This document shows positions 1 through 10,092 of a DNA stretch of 64,000 nucleotides, piece by piece. Positions within the stretch are counted from its first letter, which is position 1. Each line of letters starts with the position of its first letter. The position numbers and the translations under genes are program-made. Location: NCBI GenBank assembly GCA_036897445.1, contig JAYMTL010000071.1, positions 32,464 through 96,463 on the forward strand, in the 5' to 3' direction. The DNA is from Pelargonium tetragonum (taxonomy: Eukaryota; Streptophyta; Magnoliopsida; Geraniales; Geraniaceae). The notes under the pieces were generated by a model, which saw only the letters and a program-made list of their open reading frames with translations, was not told the DNA's origin and did not search any database.

Positions 1-2819
1 AGAATTCCTAATATTCCTTGCAGTCTGGGACTCTTCCCTTTAGCTTTTGTTAAGGTCTTCCCCCAATCGGCTAATTCCGAAAGGCTCTCCCTTACGGATA
101 TGTGATAAAGGCAGATAAAAAAACTCTTTGCTTAAGGAAACTTACTTAGAAACTTCCTATCTAGTTAAGCGGCTAACCTCTAAGAGACCCTTTTTACTAT
201 CTTCCTAAACAGCAGACCTTGAGCTTTTCTTATCTTACGTTCTTGTTTATTCCTAGAAGTACAAATCCTCTATACTTTATTATAACTTTAGTTCTACACA
301 CCAATGTCCTTACACAGGAAACAGGGAAGTCCTTTAATGAACTTTCTTGTAGGTTTTTATATTACCTATTTCCTAAGAGCTTAAACTAGCTTGTTCTGAT
401 TTAGTTGTTTTCGCTAGTAAGACATTTTACAAAAAAGAAAAGCTAAATAAAAAAACCTGAAAAATCCTTTCAGAAACGAAGAAAAAGGTTCCTTATGTGC
501 CTTTTCTCAAAAAAACTCCACTAAAAGTATACCGGTTTTGAACTTTATAAAAATTTCTTAATGAGAGCCCCTTTTTTCTTCATTCATAGGGATACTTAGT
601 TTAATTTGAATAGTGACACTTTAAATTGTGTATTATAGATAATACTGGCGAAACCCTATAGTAAGGAGGGTTGGGACTGGAGCAAGGAAAATTTTAGTAG
701 TATTTAAAGTATAGTATGTAACTGAATTCTGAAAGAAAGTAAGAGCTTCTTTTAGAATTTTTCAATAGAACATTACCAGGATTTTCATATAAGGTAATTA
801 GGAAAGTGTATACTTGTTCCCTCAGTGAGCTCTTTCAAGTTTGACTTGGTACCCTTTTTTTCTAGTGCGTCACTTATTGTTAGTACAAGGAAGAAATTCT
901 CAACTAAGCTACTTTTCTAAACCCCTATGCAGACTATCTGTCTCGAAGCTCTGAGTAAGGAAACACTTGGATAATAGAAGTCTTTTTCAGGGGGTGGTAA
1001 TGGCTTATTTGTACTAGCTAAGAGATGGGTTGTATATATACATATTTAATAGAAGTGTGCATGAGCCTAGCATTTAGTTTTTTAGACTTTTCGCTTAGCT
1101 TAATGTAAACTTGAACTCGGGTTATTGAAGTAGGATTTCCTTATGGGATTTCATAAAGCTTCCCATATCTAGGATAAGTGTAGGTAGGGGTAGTCCCTGC
1201 TTTTAAAAAGAAGATATTTTCCTATTAACCTCCCCCGTAAAGAGGTTCTCTAATTAAATTGTATGAACAGATACTTTAATTTAAGGAAAAACAAATCTTA
1301 ATACCTCTAGGATAAGCAGCAAGAGCCCCTCTGCCATGGACTTTTTATAATATCCACTTACAGCTTTTAGAAGAAACAAAGCGACCTGCGATCGCATAAC
1401 CCTTTACTGTGCTTTCAAGTTACGACAAAACTAAGAGCCCAGAACCCGTCTTTTTGTAGAGAAATGCCCGGATTGAATTTCTTATATTTAGCTTTTAGTT
1501 TTTAACTCCAGACTAGAGTTTAAGATATATAGAGATCTTCGAGCAGACTCTGAAGTAAAATGAGCCCTCTTTCAATCTGGAAAAACGACCTTAACTAATA
1601 ACTTGTCATATTCCTATAAAGCACAAGGTCTAGACCTAACAAAAACTCTTTGAAGTTACTCGCATGACTCTTACAATCTACAATTAATTGAATTACCTCT
1701 ATAACGACAAGAACACCCGAGGTAAGCTTGCTTAAAGAAACCTACTATCTGTTATAACCCATAGACAATATCAGTTACTACTTAATACAATATATACAAT
1801 TGAAGAACCTACTATTTTGTACTTGTACTATCTATAGCTATATAAATAAAGTAACCAATACACCATATTAACTCTAATAAGTATATAATAATACTGTAGC
1901 TACAATAAGCACAGGGAAAACCCTAACAGCAATACAGTCTCTGTTGTAGCGCTTACTCTTCCCCCCTTCCTACTGCTTCTAATAAAAGGAAGTAGAGCCG
2001 CTTCTCCTGTTGCTACTCTTCCTGCTATAGGTACTCCTAAAGCAAAAAAGTAGAAAGAACTGAGTTTTCGCTTTTCTAAACCAAATCATAGGCAAGCTCC
2101 CTTAGCTATAATCGTATTTATGTTATAAAAATCTAAGCTAGTATGTTTATAGAGCTCCTCTATTAATTAAGAGAATTGACTTTTTTCCAAGAGTTTCACT
2201 TAATTGGTTCCGGTCAAATGGGAAAGGCATTGGGATTTCCATGGAAGTAAAGGTTCCAATCAAGTAAGCCATAGAGCTGTGACTAACAAAGAGAGTATAT
2301 GCTTTTTGGTTATAACGCAAGAAGGGCGTTTTATACGGACCCTGATATTGATAAAGGAGTTCTATACTGACTAGCTTGGGACTTACGAGGAAACTGGAAG
2401 GTCCTTTTTTATGCCTTTAGAGCGCCTACTTACTCTTATTAATAATAAACTCTAATAATAAGAAAGATAGTGTAGTATTAAGATAAAGTACTTACTTGAA
2501 GCTTCCTTAGTAAGGGGTAACCCGATACCTTTTCACGAGTTCAAATATTGTTTTTTATGAATTAGCATAACAGGGTCTTCTATTTGTTTTGTTATTTTGA
2601 CGTTTTCCGGAGTACTATCCTTTAGAAGACTTTTAACGGTCACTTAGACCTTTATATAACCTATGAGTAAGTAAAGGAGTACGCACAACACGAGCAAATA
2701 GGTCTAGTGTGGAGAGCTTTAACCCCCTTCCTTTTATAAAGCCGCTGTTGAAGCGGTATAATCAAAATTTTAGAGACACGAAATTCCCTTTTGGAGAAAG
2801 GAAGTAGGCTAAGTATAAC
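1..2819. other. No gene recognised; AT-rich with GC islets
   Basis: Nothing beyond dispersed GC islets (for example GGTTCC near 485, GGTACCC near 849 and AGCCCCT near 1324). Stops are dense in all frames. Confidence 0.5.
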
Positions 2820-2857
2820 AAAGTTCTTGCATGCTCTTAAAGTTCTTGCATGCTCTT
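2820..2857. repeat. Perfect 19-bp tandem duplication
   Basis: AAAGTTCTTGCATGCTCTT occurs twice back to back (2820-2838 and 2839-2857). It is a simple local duplication with no visible function. Confidence 0.9.
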
Positions 2858-3639
2858 TTAGTTTATACCACTTGATATAAAACCCGAAAACGTACCTTAT
2901 AGCCAGGCCTACCCATAGCATAATATTGGACCAACCTAGAAATCCGATTTCCGTACGCTAAGAAAAGATAAAAGCGGAAAGTTACTCTACAAAGGATAGG
3001 CTCTAGTGAAATTGCGAATAAGGTTTCTTAAGAGTATATAGATTGCGAAGTTAAAAAGAAGGAGATCGCCTGTAGAAAAAAAGGATCCTCAGACCGGCTT
3101 GTGTATGTTTTTTCTCCCTTTCCTTGATTTCCTTGACAAAAATTTCCGCTATAAAAGTCAAATCTTTGAGACTGTATATTTATCAAGCCTAATACTCTTC
3201 TTTTACCTATATAAAGTAGAAAAATAAAGCAAAAAACTCTCAGATAAAATAATATAGGGAAAGGATACCTGTGGGCTGCCAAGTAAACTAAGAAGTTTTT
3301 CCTTTAAACACCCCTTGTAGTAACCTGTTTAGTCTATATTGTTTTTACAAAAATAGAAAAGTAGAGCTTCTGTGTATCATAGTGAGATACATAGGATGTC
3401 ACCGTATTGCAGTTTCTAATTCAGGTCATATAGGTTTCTGTTAGTCCCACAAAAATGAAATTCAAATTAAGGGAATCCTGCATAAGCTAACTTATAGGAA
3501 AGCGTAAGCACTAAAATATTAATTAATCCTGGTGATTAGGGAGGAGAGTGCAAACATAAAAGGGATTCCTGAGGGTACGAAGGCTATATGCGCAATCAGA
3601 GACGTAGCTATACGCATTAGTTTACTTTATACAGTACTG

Positions 3640-3711
3640 GAAAAAGACTTGAACCTTTAAAAAAGTCTTGCAAATGTATACTTAGTTATATGCTTTACAA
3701 AGTGTAAGGCA
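3640..3711 (-). pseudogene. T-arm-like hairpin next to a 7-bp hairpin
   Basis: On the minus strand AAAGG-TTCAAGT-CTTTT (3642-3658) forms a 5-bp T-arm with one wobble. About 35 bases away GCTTTAC and GTAAGGC (3692-3698 and 3704-3710) form a 7-bp stem with a 5-nt loop and one wobble, roughly where a D-arm would lie. No acceptor stem is visible. It may be a tRNA remnant or two unrelated hairpins. Confidence 0.15.
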
Positions 3712-4160
3712 AGGGGGGTATACAACTTGTCGAAGGAAAAAATCCAAAAACTCTTTCTTTATTAAAAATTTTTTGTTCTAATTTCTTTTTTTTAAGGGAG
3801 TTCCTATTATATTAAAAACTAATAGTTAATACAAGAGGGTCTAAAGTAACTTAGCGGGAAAACCTTCCATTCACAACCTGAAAGTCTTGTCTTTTTATGG
3901 GTTCCTTTTTCTTTAACTGAAAGTCTTTACTATAAATGTATAAGAAATTTAGGGTGTAGGGTATGGTTAGGGTAAAGAGGACCCCTAGAGTTTTTAAGAG
4001 GTAACTTTTTTCTTTTCCAGGAATACCCGTAGAGTATCCTTTATTATTCCGCCCTTTAAAATTGAAAGTAAGACCTTACCAAGTCCTCTAGTCCAAAATT
4101 AAGGAGTATCGCTGGAAAGACTGGGAAGAGTGTGAAGTAGGTCTTAAGTTACAGAAGTCC

Positions 4161-4200
4161 GTAACATTTATGGGACTAGAACCCCCAGCATTCCCGTATT
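4161..4200 (-). repeat. T-arm-like dispersed element, copy 1
   Basis: On the minus strand this contains GGGGG-TTCTAGT-CCCAT, preceded by TACGGGAATGC and followed by AAATGTTAC. Bases 4161-4183 match 9520-9542 in inverted orientation at 22 of 23 positions. A related GGGAATAC + GTTC + CCCAT arrangement occurs at 5816-5846. The T-arm resembles that of a tRNA, but I could not build a full cloverleaf. Confidence 0.5.
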
Positions 4201-4322
4201 TGGGTTATAATGGAGGAAAAGTTTAGCAAATTAAAGTAAACAAGAGGTTGCATCTCTTTCCCGAGGTATTTAAAGTTAAAGTTTTGTTGTTGGTCCTAGT
4301 GAAAAACTAGACTTAATACTAC

Positions 4323-4336
4323 TAATTACATTACCT
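4323..4336 (+). repeat. Dispersed 16-mer family (14-bp copy)
   Basis: TAATTACATTACCT. This copy lacks the leading CT of the consensus CTTAATTACATTACCT. It lies about 150 bases downstream of the T-arm-like copy at 4161. The upstream bases TACTAC resemble those of the 5919 copy. Confidence 0.6.
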
Positions 4337-4803
4337 CCAGATGCCTGCAGTCCGGTATAATATACCCTTGTACTACAAGGAAGCCTTGCCTCTATTAATG
4401 ATAAGAACAAAGAGCAGGAGGACTATAATAAGAAAGAGAGACTCGCCTAGGGTTTCTTTACAACAGCCGTGTTTCCTAGTTCGTAAGTAAGGAAAGTTTT
4501 AACAAGGAGCCTTAACAATGCAGGAATTACCTCCTTTTATTAAGAGGGGTTATAATGCACTCTTTTGTTGTTAGTGCTTTCCTGCGCTTCTGGTGTTACT
4601 GTATTCTGCACTCTGTAGCTATTAAATGTATTAAGGAAGAGTAAGGAGTCCGAAAAGCTCAAGTCGCCTTTTAAGGGTTCTTACTACATTTCCGTTTTCA
4701 GGTTTCGCACTAAGAGACAGGGCTGTATAAGACTAAGCTAAAGCTATTAGTTCGTAAGAGGTATAATACTGCTAAGACTTAGAAAGTCTTTTTTAGAGAG
4801 TTA

Positions 4804-5118
4804 AAGTAGTACTATGAGCCCTTTCGCACGACGTGGCGTGCTTTTATTAGCTAAACTTCCTTGACCTTTTGACATGTTTGATACCTCTTTATGAGGATGA
4901 GGCTCCTATTTTGAGAGTTGTTTACCTCTTTTATAAACTTCTTCTTATCTTAAACAGAGCGATTTAAGAAAGTATTAAGAACCTTTTGTTTCGAATAAAG
5001 GATACTGAGGCGCGCTTTCCTACTCCAACTGGACCTTTTAATATGTAAGCTGCCTTTCAAAGTAGGCTGATTCCTCACTTTACCAGGGGTCATAAAGGAG
5101 TACTATAAGCCCTTTTGC
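4804..5118 (+). repeat. Diverged direct repeat pair about 290 bases apart
   Basis: Bases 4804-4827 and 5095-5118 agree at about 20 of 24 positions, sharing AGTACTAT, AGCCCTTT and GCAC. The offset is 291 bases, a multiple of three. The similarity fades on both sides. Confidence 0.4.
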
Positions 5119-5462
5119 ACAGCTCTCTGAGCCGCGCCTTATTGCCTATTTGCTAACTTTAGTGACTAATAGTAAGATACTGAAACTAAGATTGACGAGA
5201 AACTAAAAAGAGACTTACTATCCGTCTCCAAAAGTTAGAGTTTACGCTCTATTTCCTAGCTATCCTTTTACGTTTTATACTTATAGCTCCAGGCCAAGCT
5301 CTTTGTGCAGTCATTTAGAATACATGCTCTTTTAGAAGTGGCATCCAACCAAGCTGTCAAGTGCCCCTTCGCTACTGTTTTCCGTTGAATTAGTTTAATA
5401 GGTATACAATATAGAGTAATGGGTTTTGTTGTTCAAGGGGTATTGCTCAATGTGTTATGGGG

Positions 5463-5478
5463 CTTAATTACATTACCT
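5463..5478 (+). repeat. Dispersed 16-mer family
   Basis: An exact copy of CTTAATTACATTACCT. A tandem 11-bp duplication (TTTTATTATAG twice) follows at 5489-5510. Confidence 0.7.
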
Positions 5479-5488
5479 GTTATCCCTT

Positions 5489-5510
5489 TTTTATTATAGT
5501 TTTATTATAG
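5489..5510. repeat. 11-bp tandem duplication
   Basis: TTTTATTATAG is repeated twice, directly downstream of a 16-mer copy. It looks like slippage in an AT-rich stretch. Confidence 0.8.
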
Positions 5511-5815
5511 TAATTGCATTCTTCTTAATATAGATATATAATGTACAAGGTATAAGATATTTTTATAGTAATAGTTATGGATTGTGATAGATATCTTAAT
5601 TTAATAGGTTTAGAGAGTTGTCTTAGTCTATAAAGTATATACCTCTTGCCCTATGTCTTTATCATTATGGAGGGGGTATCTTTAGTTGTATAATGTAAAA
5701 CTTTTAACTTGGGGCTTTGAGAATACCTAGTAAGAATATAGCTCTGAGGAAAGGGATACTTAAGTCAACAATAGGAAGCGTGTGGCTTTTATAGATTTAT
5801 AAGTCTTAGGAGTGT

Positions 5816-5846
5816 TATGGGACTTGAACTCAAGTATTCCCGTAAA
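5816..5846 (-). repeat. T-arm-like dispersed element, copy 2
   Basis: On the minus strand TACGGGAATACTTGA runs into GTTCAAGTCCCATAA. It shares the GGGAAT...GTTC...TCCCATAA order with copy 1 but has a tighter inverted repeat (ACTTGA/TCAAGT, 2-nt loop). Like copy 1 it is followed on the plus strand by a GGTTATAATG word and a copy of the AATTACATTACCT word. Confidence 0.4.
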
Positions 5847-5918
5847 GAAAGAAAGTGAAAGAAGTTTTTACGTTGCTGGCGGTTATAATGAATGTAAGTA
5901 GATATATTCAAAATACTA

Positions 5919-5933
5919 TTAATTACATTACCT
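5919..5933 (+). repeat. Dispersed 16-mer family
   Basis: TTAATTACATTACCT, about 75 bases downstream of the T-arm-like copy at 5816 and 30 bases downstream of GGTTATAATG. Confidence 0.65.
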
Positions 5934-5999
5934 CGCTAACGCTACTGTCGGTAAGAATTCTTCCTATTCCTATTAAGTTTGTATCCTCCTGTAGCAAAA

Positions 6000-6890
6000 A
6001 CTCCAAAGGATAAGAGGAATATACCTTTAGACTAATAGTAGCTACAGGCTGCAACAACTAGGACCCATGGGACAATTATAGCTATTAAGACAGGTAGTAC
6101 TAAGACTCAGCTGCAGAAGACTGAGAAGAAGTGAAGAGTCACAAAGTAGGAATAGAGAAAAGAGTTATTATAAAAACAGGAAAGGTATTAAAGCAAACAA
6201 GTAAGTCAATAAAAAGTAGATGGTATCCTAACTAAGTCCAGTCCTTTTCCTAGATATAAAGCCTGGTTTAACTGATCAAGATGGAATGAAACTAAGTAGC
6301 TAGGTCCTTAGTCAGGCTTGTCTATTTAGGGGTAACCTCAACTATACGCAATTGGAAATTCTTAAGATAGACTTTTTTCTAATCTTTAACCCGAGTGGGT
6401 GCCGCCTAAACCAAAGGAGAATTTGAAAGTAAGGGATTTCCAGTCTAAAGCTATGAAGAAGATTATGAAATAAGTCAATAAGAGCTCTACAAGGAAGGGT
6501 ACTAAACGTGGATGTGTAATAAAGGAAAGACTTAGGATTCCAAACCTCCTATACTTTTATAGAATATACTACGCTTTCAGAAATGCCCGCAGTCCTACTT
6601 TTGCAATCATGAGTCTCACAAAGCATCCTTAGTGGGGCAGTCGGGATTTCTGCAATTTCTCTCACATGTCTATCTTTTTGACCTAAATCCCTGTACCCGG
6701 TAAGTCTACCCATGGAATAGAAAGCCCTTGTAGTATATTACCTCTGTGGCCCCTTGTCCTTCTTTATAAAAATTTCACTTGGCTCGATCAAATTGACGTG
6801 TCCTTATTCTAACTACCTATACTTGTTAGCCGTAGAATTTGATTCTTTTATAAAGTCAAAAGTTCGGTATATTCTCTTGTCTACTTATCC
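6000..6890. other. No gene recognised
   Basis: AT-rich sequence with scattered islets between the last clustered 16-mer copy and the Asp-like tRNA element. I see no feature. Confidence 0.5.
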
Positions 6891-6960
6891 TAGATTCTGC
6901 CTAATGGACCGTTAGAGTGTCGCTGTCATATGACGAAAGCCCTGGGTTCAAATTCAATAG
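6891..6960 (+). pseudogene. Asp-like tRNA element lacking a paired 3' half
   Basis: The plus strand shows a D-arm (CTAA/TTAG at 6901-6904 and 6912-6915), then an anticodon arm with stem TGTCG/TGACG (6918-6922 and 6931-6935, two wobbles) and loop CTGTCATA. The loop contains the Asp anticodon GUC after U33 but is one base longer than normal. AAAGCC leads into CTGGG-TTCAAAT (6942-6953), a typical T-stem 5' half and T-loop. The following bases (TCAATAG) do not complete the T-stem, and no acceptor stem pairs with the upstream AGATTCT. I read this as a tRNA-derived sequence, more likely degenerate than functional. Confidence 0.25.
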
Positions 6961-9510
6961 CAGTAGGCTTACTCCGAGCGAAGTTTAGTAAAAATAAGGG
7001 GGTGCTTCATTTTCAAATTTTAGAGATTTCTCTTTCTTTTGACTCTTGATTTTGGGATAAGAAGTACTCTGGGTTTTTACAAGAGGGCCCCTATTACCAT
7101 TTCTTAAATACTAATACGAGTGAGCTCAAATTTTAGAACTAGGAATACCTTCCATGCCCTTCTTGACTTCGTTAACAAGAGAATAAAAGATAAGCAAAGT
7201 GGAGCTTTATGGTACAACATATTAATCCTGATTATAAACTTACTTTACCTAGGGCACTCTTTTTCTTTATAAGACCAGAGATTAAAAGAAAAATTCTTTA
7301 ATTCAATTGAAATTTAAAAGAATACACAAAAAGACATTATATACTAACAGCGTAAGCCGGGATTTTCATTACAAGGGGACCCGCTAATTGAGATACAATC
7401 ATTATGCCACTCTGTTATTGCCGAGAGGAAGACTTTGAATGCATGCTGCTTAAATAACAGGAGTTAAAACAGGGGACTCTACCTTAATCTTGGATACCCG
7501 ACGTGTCGGTCCAAGCTTTTGAACATCGTAGCTTGTAAAAGAACTGAAGAAAAGCTCATGTTTTCCTAGTTTGAAATGAAACGTTTATCCTTACTTTTTA
7601 GGGCAGTCCCATATTGTAGAGTCAATCTCCAGTAAAATGGAAAAAGTCTAATTTAGGGCTACCAAAGCAGATTTTTCAAGTATTTTAAAAGGACTTCTCC
7701 TACACTCAGTCTCTCTTGCATAATATCATGCGCGGGTTGTCGAATAATTCTGCCATCTATTCTGATTTTAAGAATTTAGCTTTTGCCTCGTAGTAGAAAC
7801 TTTTTTAGTCTTGACTTAGTCACATAAGGGAGCGTTCGAAGGTAAAAAGGAAAGTTTCAATAGGAATTTAGGGTAATACTAGTCAAATTTGTACCTAACC
7901 CCTGTCCTCATCAGCACGACTAAGAATACCCTGAAACAACAATACTAAAAAGAAAAAAACTCTAGTATAAACTAAGATAGCATTAGCTTTAACCCAAAAT
8001 GAAAGTACCTACAGGCTCTCTTTATGGCACTAGATTTTCTTAAATTTAAGGAACAGGCAATCGCTCTAATTCGGTGATTGTTAAACATTTGTTGACCTGC
8101 AGCTGCCAATTCATAAGAAACTGGATTATCTCGTGTTTAGGAAACAAAGCAAAGAATGTAGCACTTGCATACAACAAAAAAGAGAAAGATACAGGTGCCA
8201 CTATAAAAAAGAAGAGTATTGCTCTCGCAGGACTGACTAGAATATCTAAGAAAAAAAATCTCTATACAATCTCTACTCCAAAAATTCGCGAAGTAAAACT
8301 AAAGCCTTGCGTGCGACTTCAATTACCACTAATAAAAAATGAATAAAAGGGCTAATAAGAATAAAAAAGTATAGCTAAGTTTGGGTTATTCTATTTGTAA
8401 CGATTTTCCAGTACCGGGTTTCTAATAGGCGAACCCCCTTTTTTACTGGCGTGTCAGTCGGGAGCAGGGACTCTTACACTATTAAGGCTCCAGCCTCTTA
8501 AACGATAAACACAGAGGGTAAGAGGAATACCCCTTAAAGTAGTATCATCCTTTTGATATTAAAGATATTATACCCATTTATACAATCTTAAACTAGCCAA
8601 TACAATATAAAGATTAAGAATAAGGAAATAGAAAGAACAATAAACCCATATAATAAAAACAAGTACTTAAAAAAAGGAAGTCAAGAAGTCTAAGTCAAAC
8701 AAGTAAGCCCCGAGGAATTGTCCTTAACAACTTAACTGAACGGGAAGCTTGACTTCTAGAGCCTTTATCGCAAACACAGTAGCTTTAGATCTTATTCCTT
8801 ACAATCCGAAGGAGACCCTCCTCTTTACTTGTAGTCGGAGTTTAGGTTCTTTATCTCCCCTTAGTAATACCCTAAGTTTATAAAGAAGTTTCTGTAACAA
8901 GACAAGAATCTTGCCTCTCTAAATGAAAATGACATCTTAAGTTATAGAACTCCTCTAGTCTTGAAATCCCCTTAATAACTCATAAACTTCTCAAGATCCT
9001 ATATTCCAGAAAAACTAACAAAAAGCCCTGTAAAAACCTACGATTTAACAAACAAGGTTTTAGCCCTCCCTTTTAGAACTTCCTGCAACTCAAATCCAAT
9101 AACAGCTAACTAGCAAGAACTGTGTTTTAGGGCTTCCTTTTGTCACAAAATTTTACAGATCCGGTATCAAATTCCTATATGTTTACTTATGCATATCTTC
9201 CTTAATCCGACTTAGAGATCTAAATTCTTGTGTTTTTGTCACAATAAATCTCGGTCCAATCTAGATTTATTTGAGTTGGCGGCGGGAAAACTGATGCACT
9301 TATTGGTAATGCGCGCAGGCTAACCTTTTCTTCTTTTATGAGTAGTTATTAGTACAATTAGGTATCTACTTTCCCGGGGACTTTATTCCAGGGATCCTTT
9401 TTAGAGTCCAATTTCTCTTTGACCTTGTTAACCGAGAAAATACTTAGAACAGAGAAACTTATTTGTAAAAAGCCAACCTTAACATAGCTAAAATAAGACA
9501 GGGAAGACTA
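6961..9510. other. No gene recognised; one Lys-rich chance frame
   Basis: A 90-codon GTG-initiated frame (8074-8346, plus) encodes a Lys-rich basic peptide. A-rich DNA gives such peptides readily, so I do not call it. The rest shows only GC islets. Confidence 0.45.
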
Positions 9511-9548
9511 GAATGCATAGGTTCTAATCCCATAAATGTTACTGACTT
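9511..9548 (+). repeat. T-arm-like dispersed element, copy 3
   Basis: This is the plus-strand member: GAATGC, then GGTTCTAATCCC, then ATAAATGTTAC. It matches the reverse complement of 4161-4183 with one mismatch and resembles it less closely on both sides (ACTGACTT against ACGGACTT). The length and identity of this match make it a real repeat and not a chance T-arm. Confidence 0.5.
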
Positions 9549-10076
9549 TCTTCTTACTCTTATGCATACCCACACTATTAGCTAAAATCTGTATCAGAGC
9601 TTTCTTAATAACTAAAACCCCTTCTTCTGTATCTTACTGCACACTATATAACTTATTTTCTTATGTCTACTAACCTACCTAGATCTACCCCTCTCTATAC
9701 CCTGAGCTATAGCTCTTTGTAATACCTTTTTGGAATTTTTTTTATAGAAGATAGGAACTTTAAAACTCTTAGTTAGTGTAAAACTAAAGGCCTCTAAAGT
9801 GTTAGCGGTTCAAAGTATAGAAGCTTTGGCAGTGCAGTGTGTTCCTTAATTTGCAGAAGTTTATTAAATATATAGTTTTAAGTTAAAGCTCCTTTAAGTT
9901 CTCTTCTTCGGTGCTATCTAGAAAATAAGTGTTACAAGAAAACTGGCCTAAGAGGGAGGGCTAAAACCTTTAGCCTTTAAAAGAAAAAGCTTTTACTAAG
10001 TTTTAAAATAGTGTTAATTAAGGGATGGTTCTTAGCTTCCATGGACTGCACTGGCTGACAAGAGGAGTTGGCTTAT
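9549..10076. other. No gene; pyrimidine-rich on the plus strand at first
   Basis: The first 170 bases are clearly C+T-rich on the plus strand, then the composition evens out. No coding or RNA feature is seen. Confidence 0.4.
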
Positions 10077-10092
10077 AGGTAATGTAATTAAG
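10077..10092 (-). repeat. Dispersed 16-mer family, inverted
   Basis: The reverse complement is CTTAATTACATTACCT. With its flank it shares ACTTCTTAATTACATTACCT, 20 bases, with the copy at 13744. Confidence 0.7.

Noticed and set aside
4203-5894. TATAATG words as bacterial -10 promoters
   Set aside because: TATAAT is frequent in AT-rich DNA, no -35 partner at 16-18 bases is evident, and no gene follows.
8074-8346. Lys-rich 90-codon frame as a ribosomal protein
   Set aside because: There is no alignable ribosomal-protein motif. A-rich DNA yields Lys-rich peptides by default.
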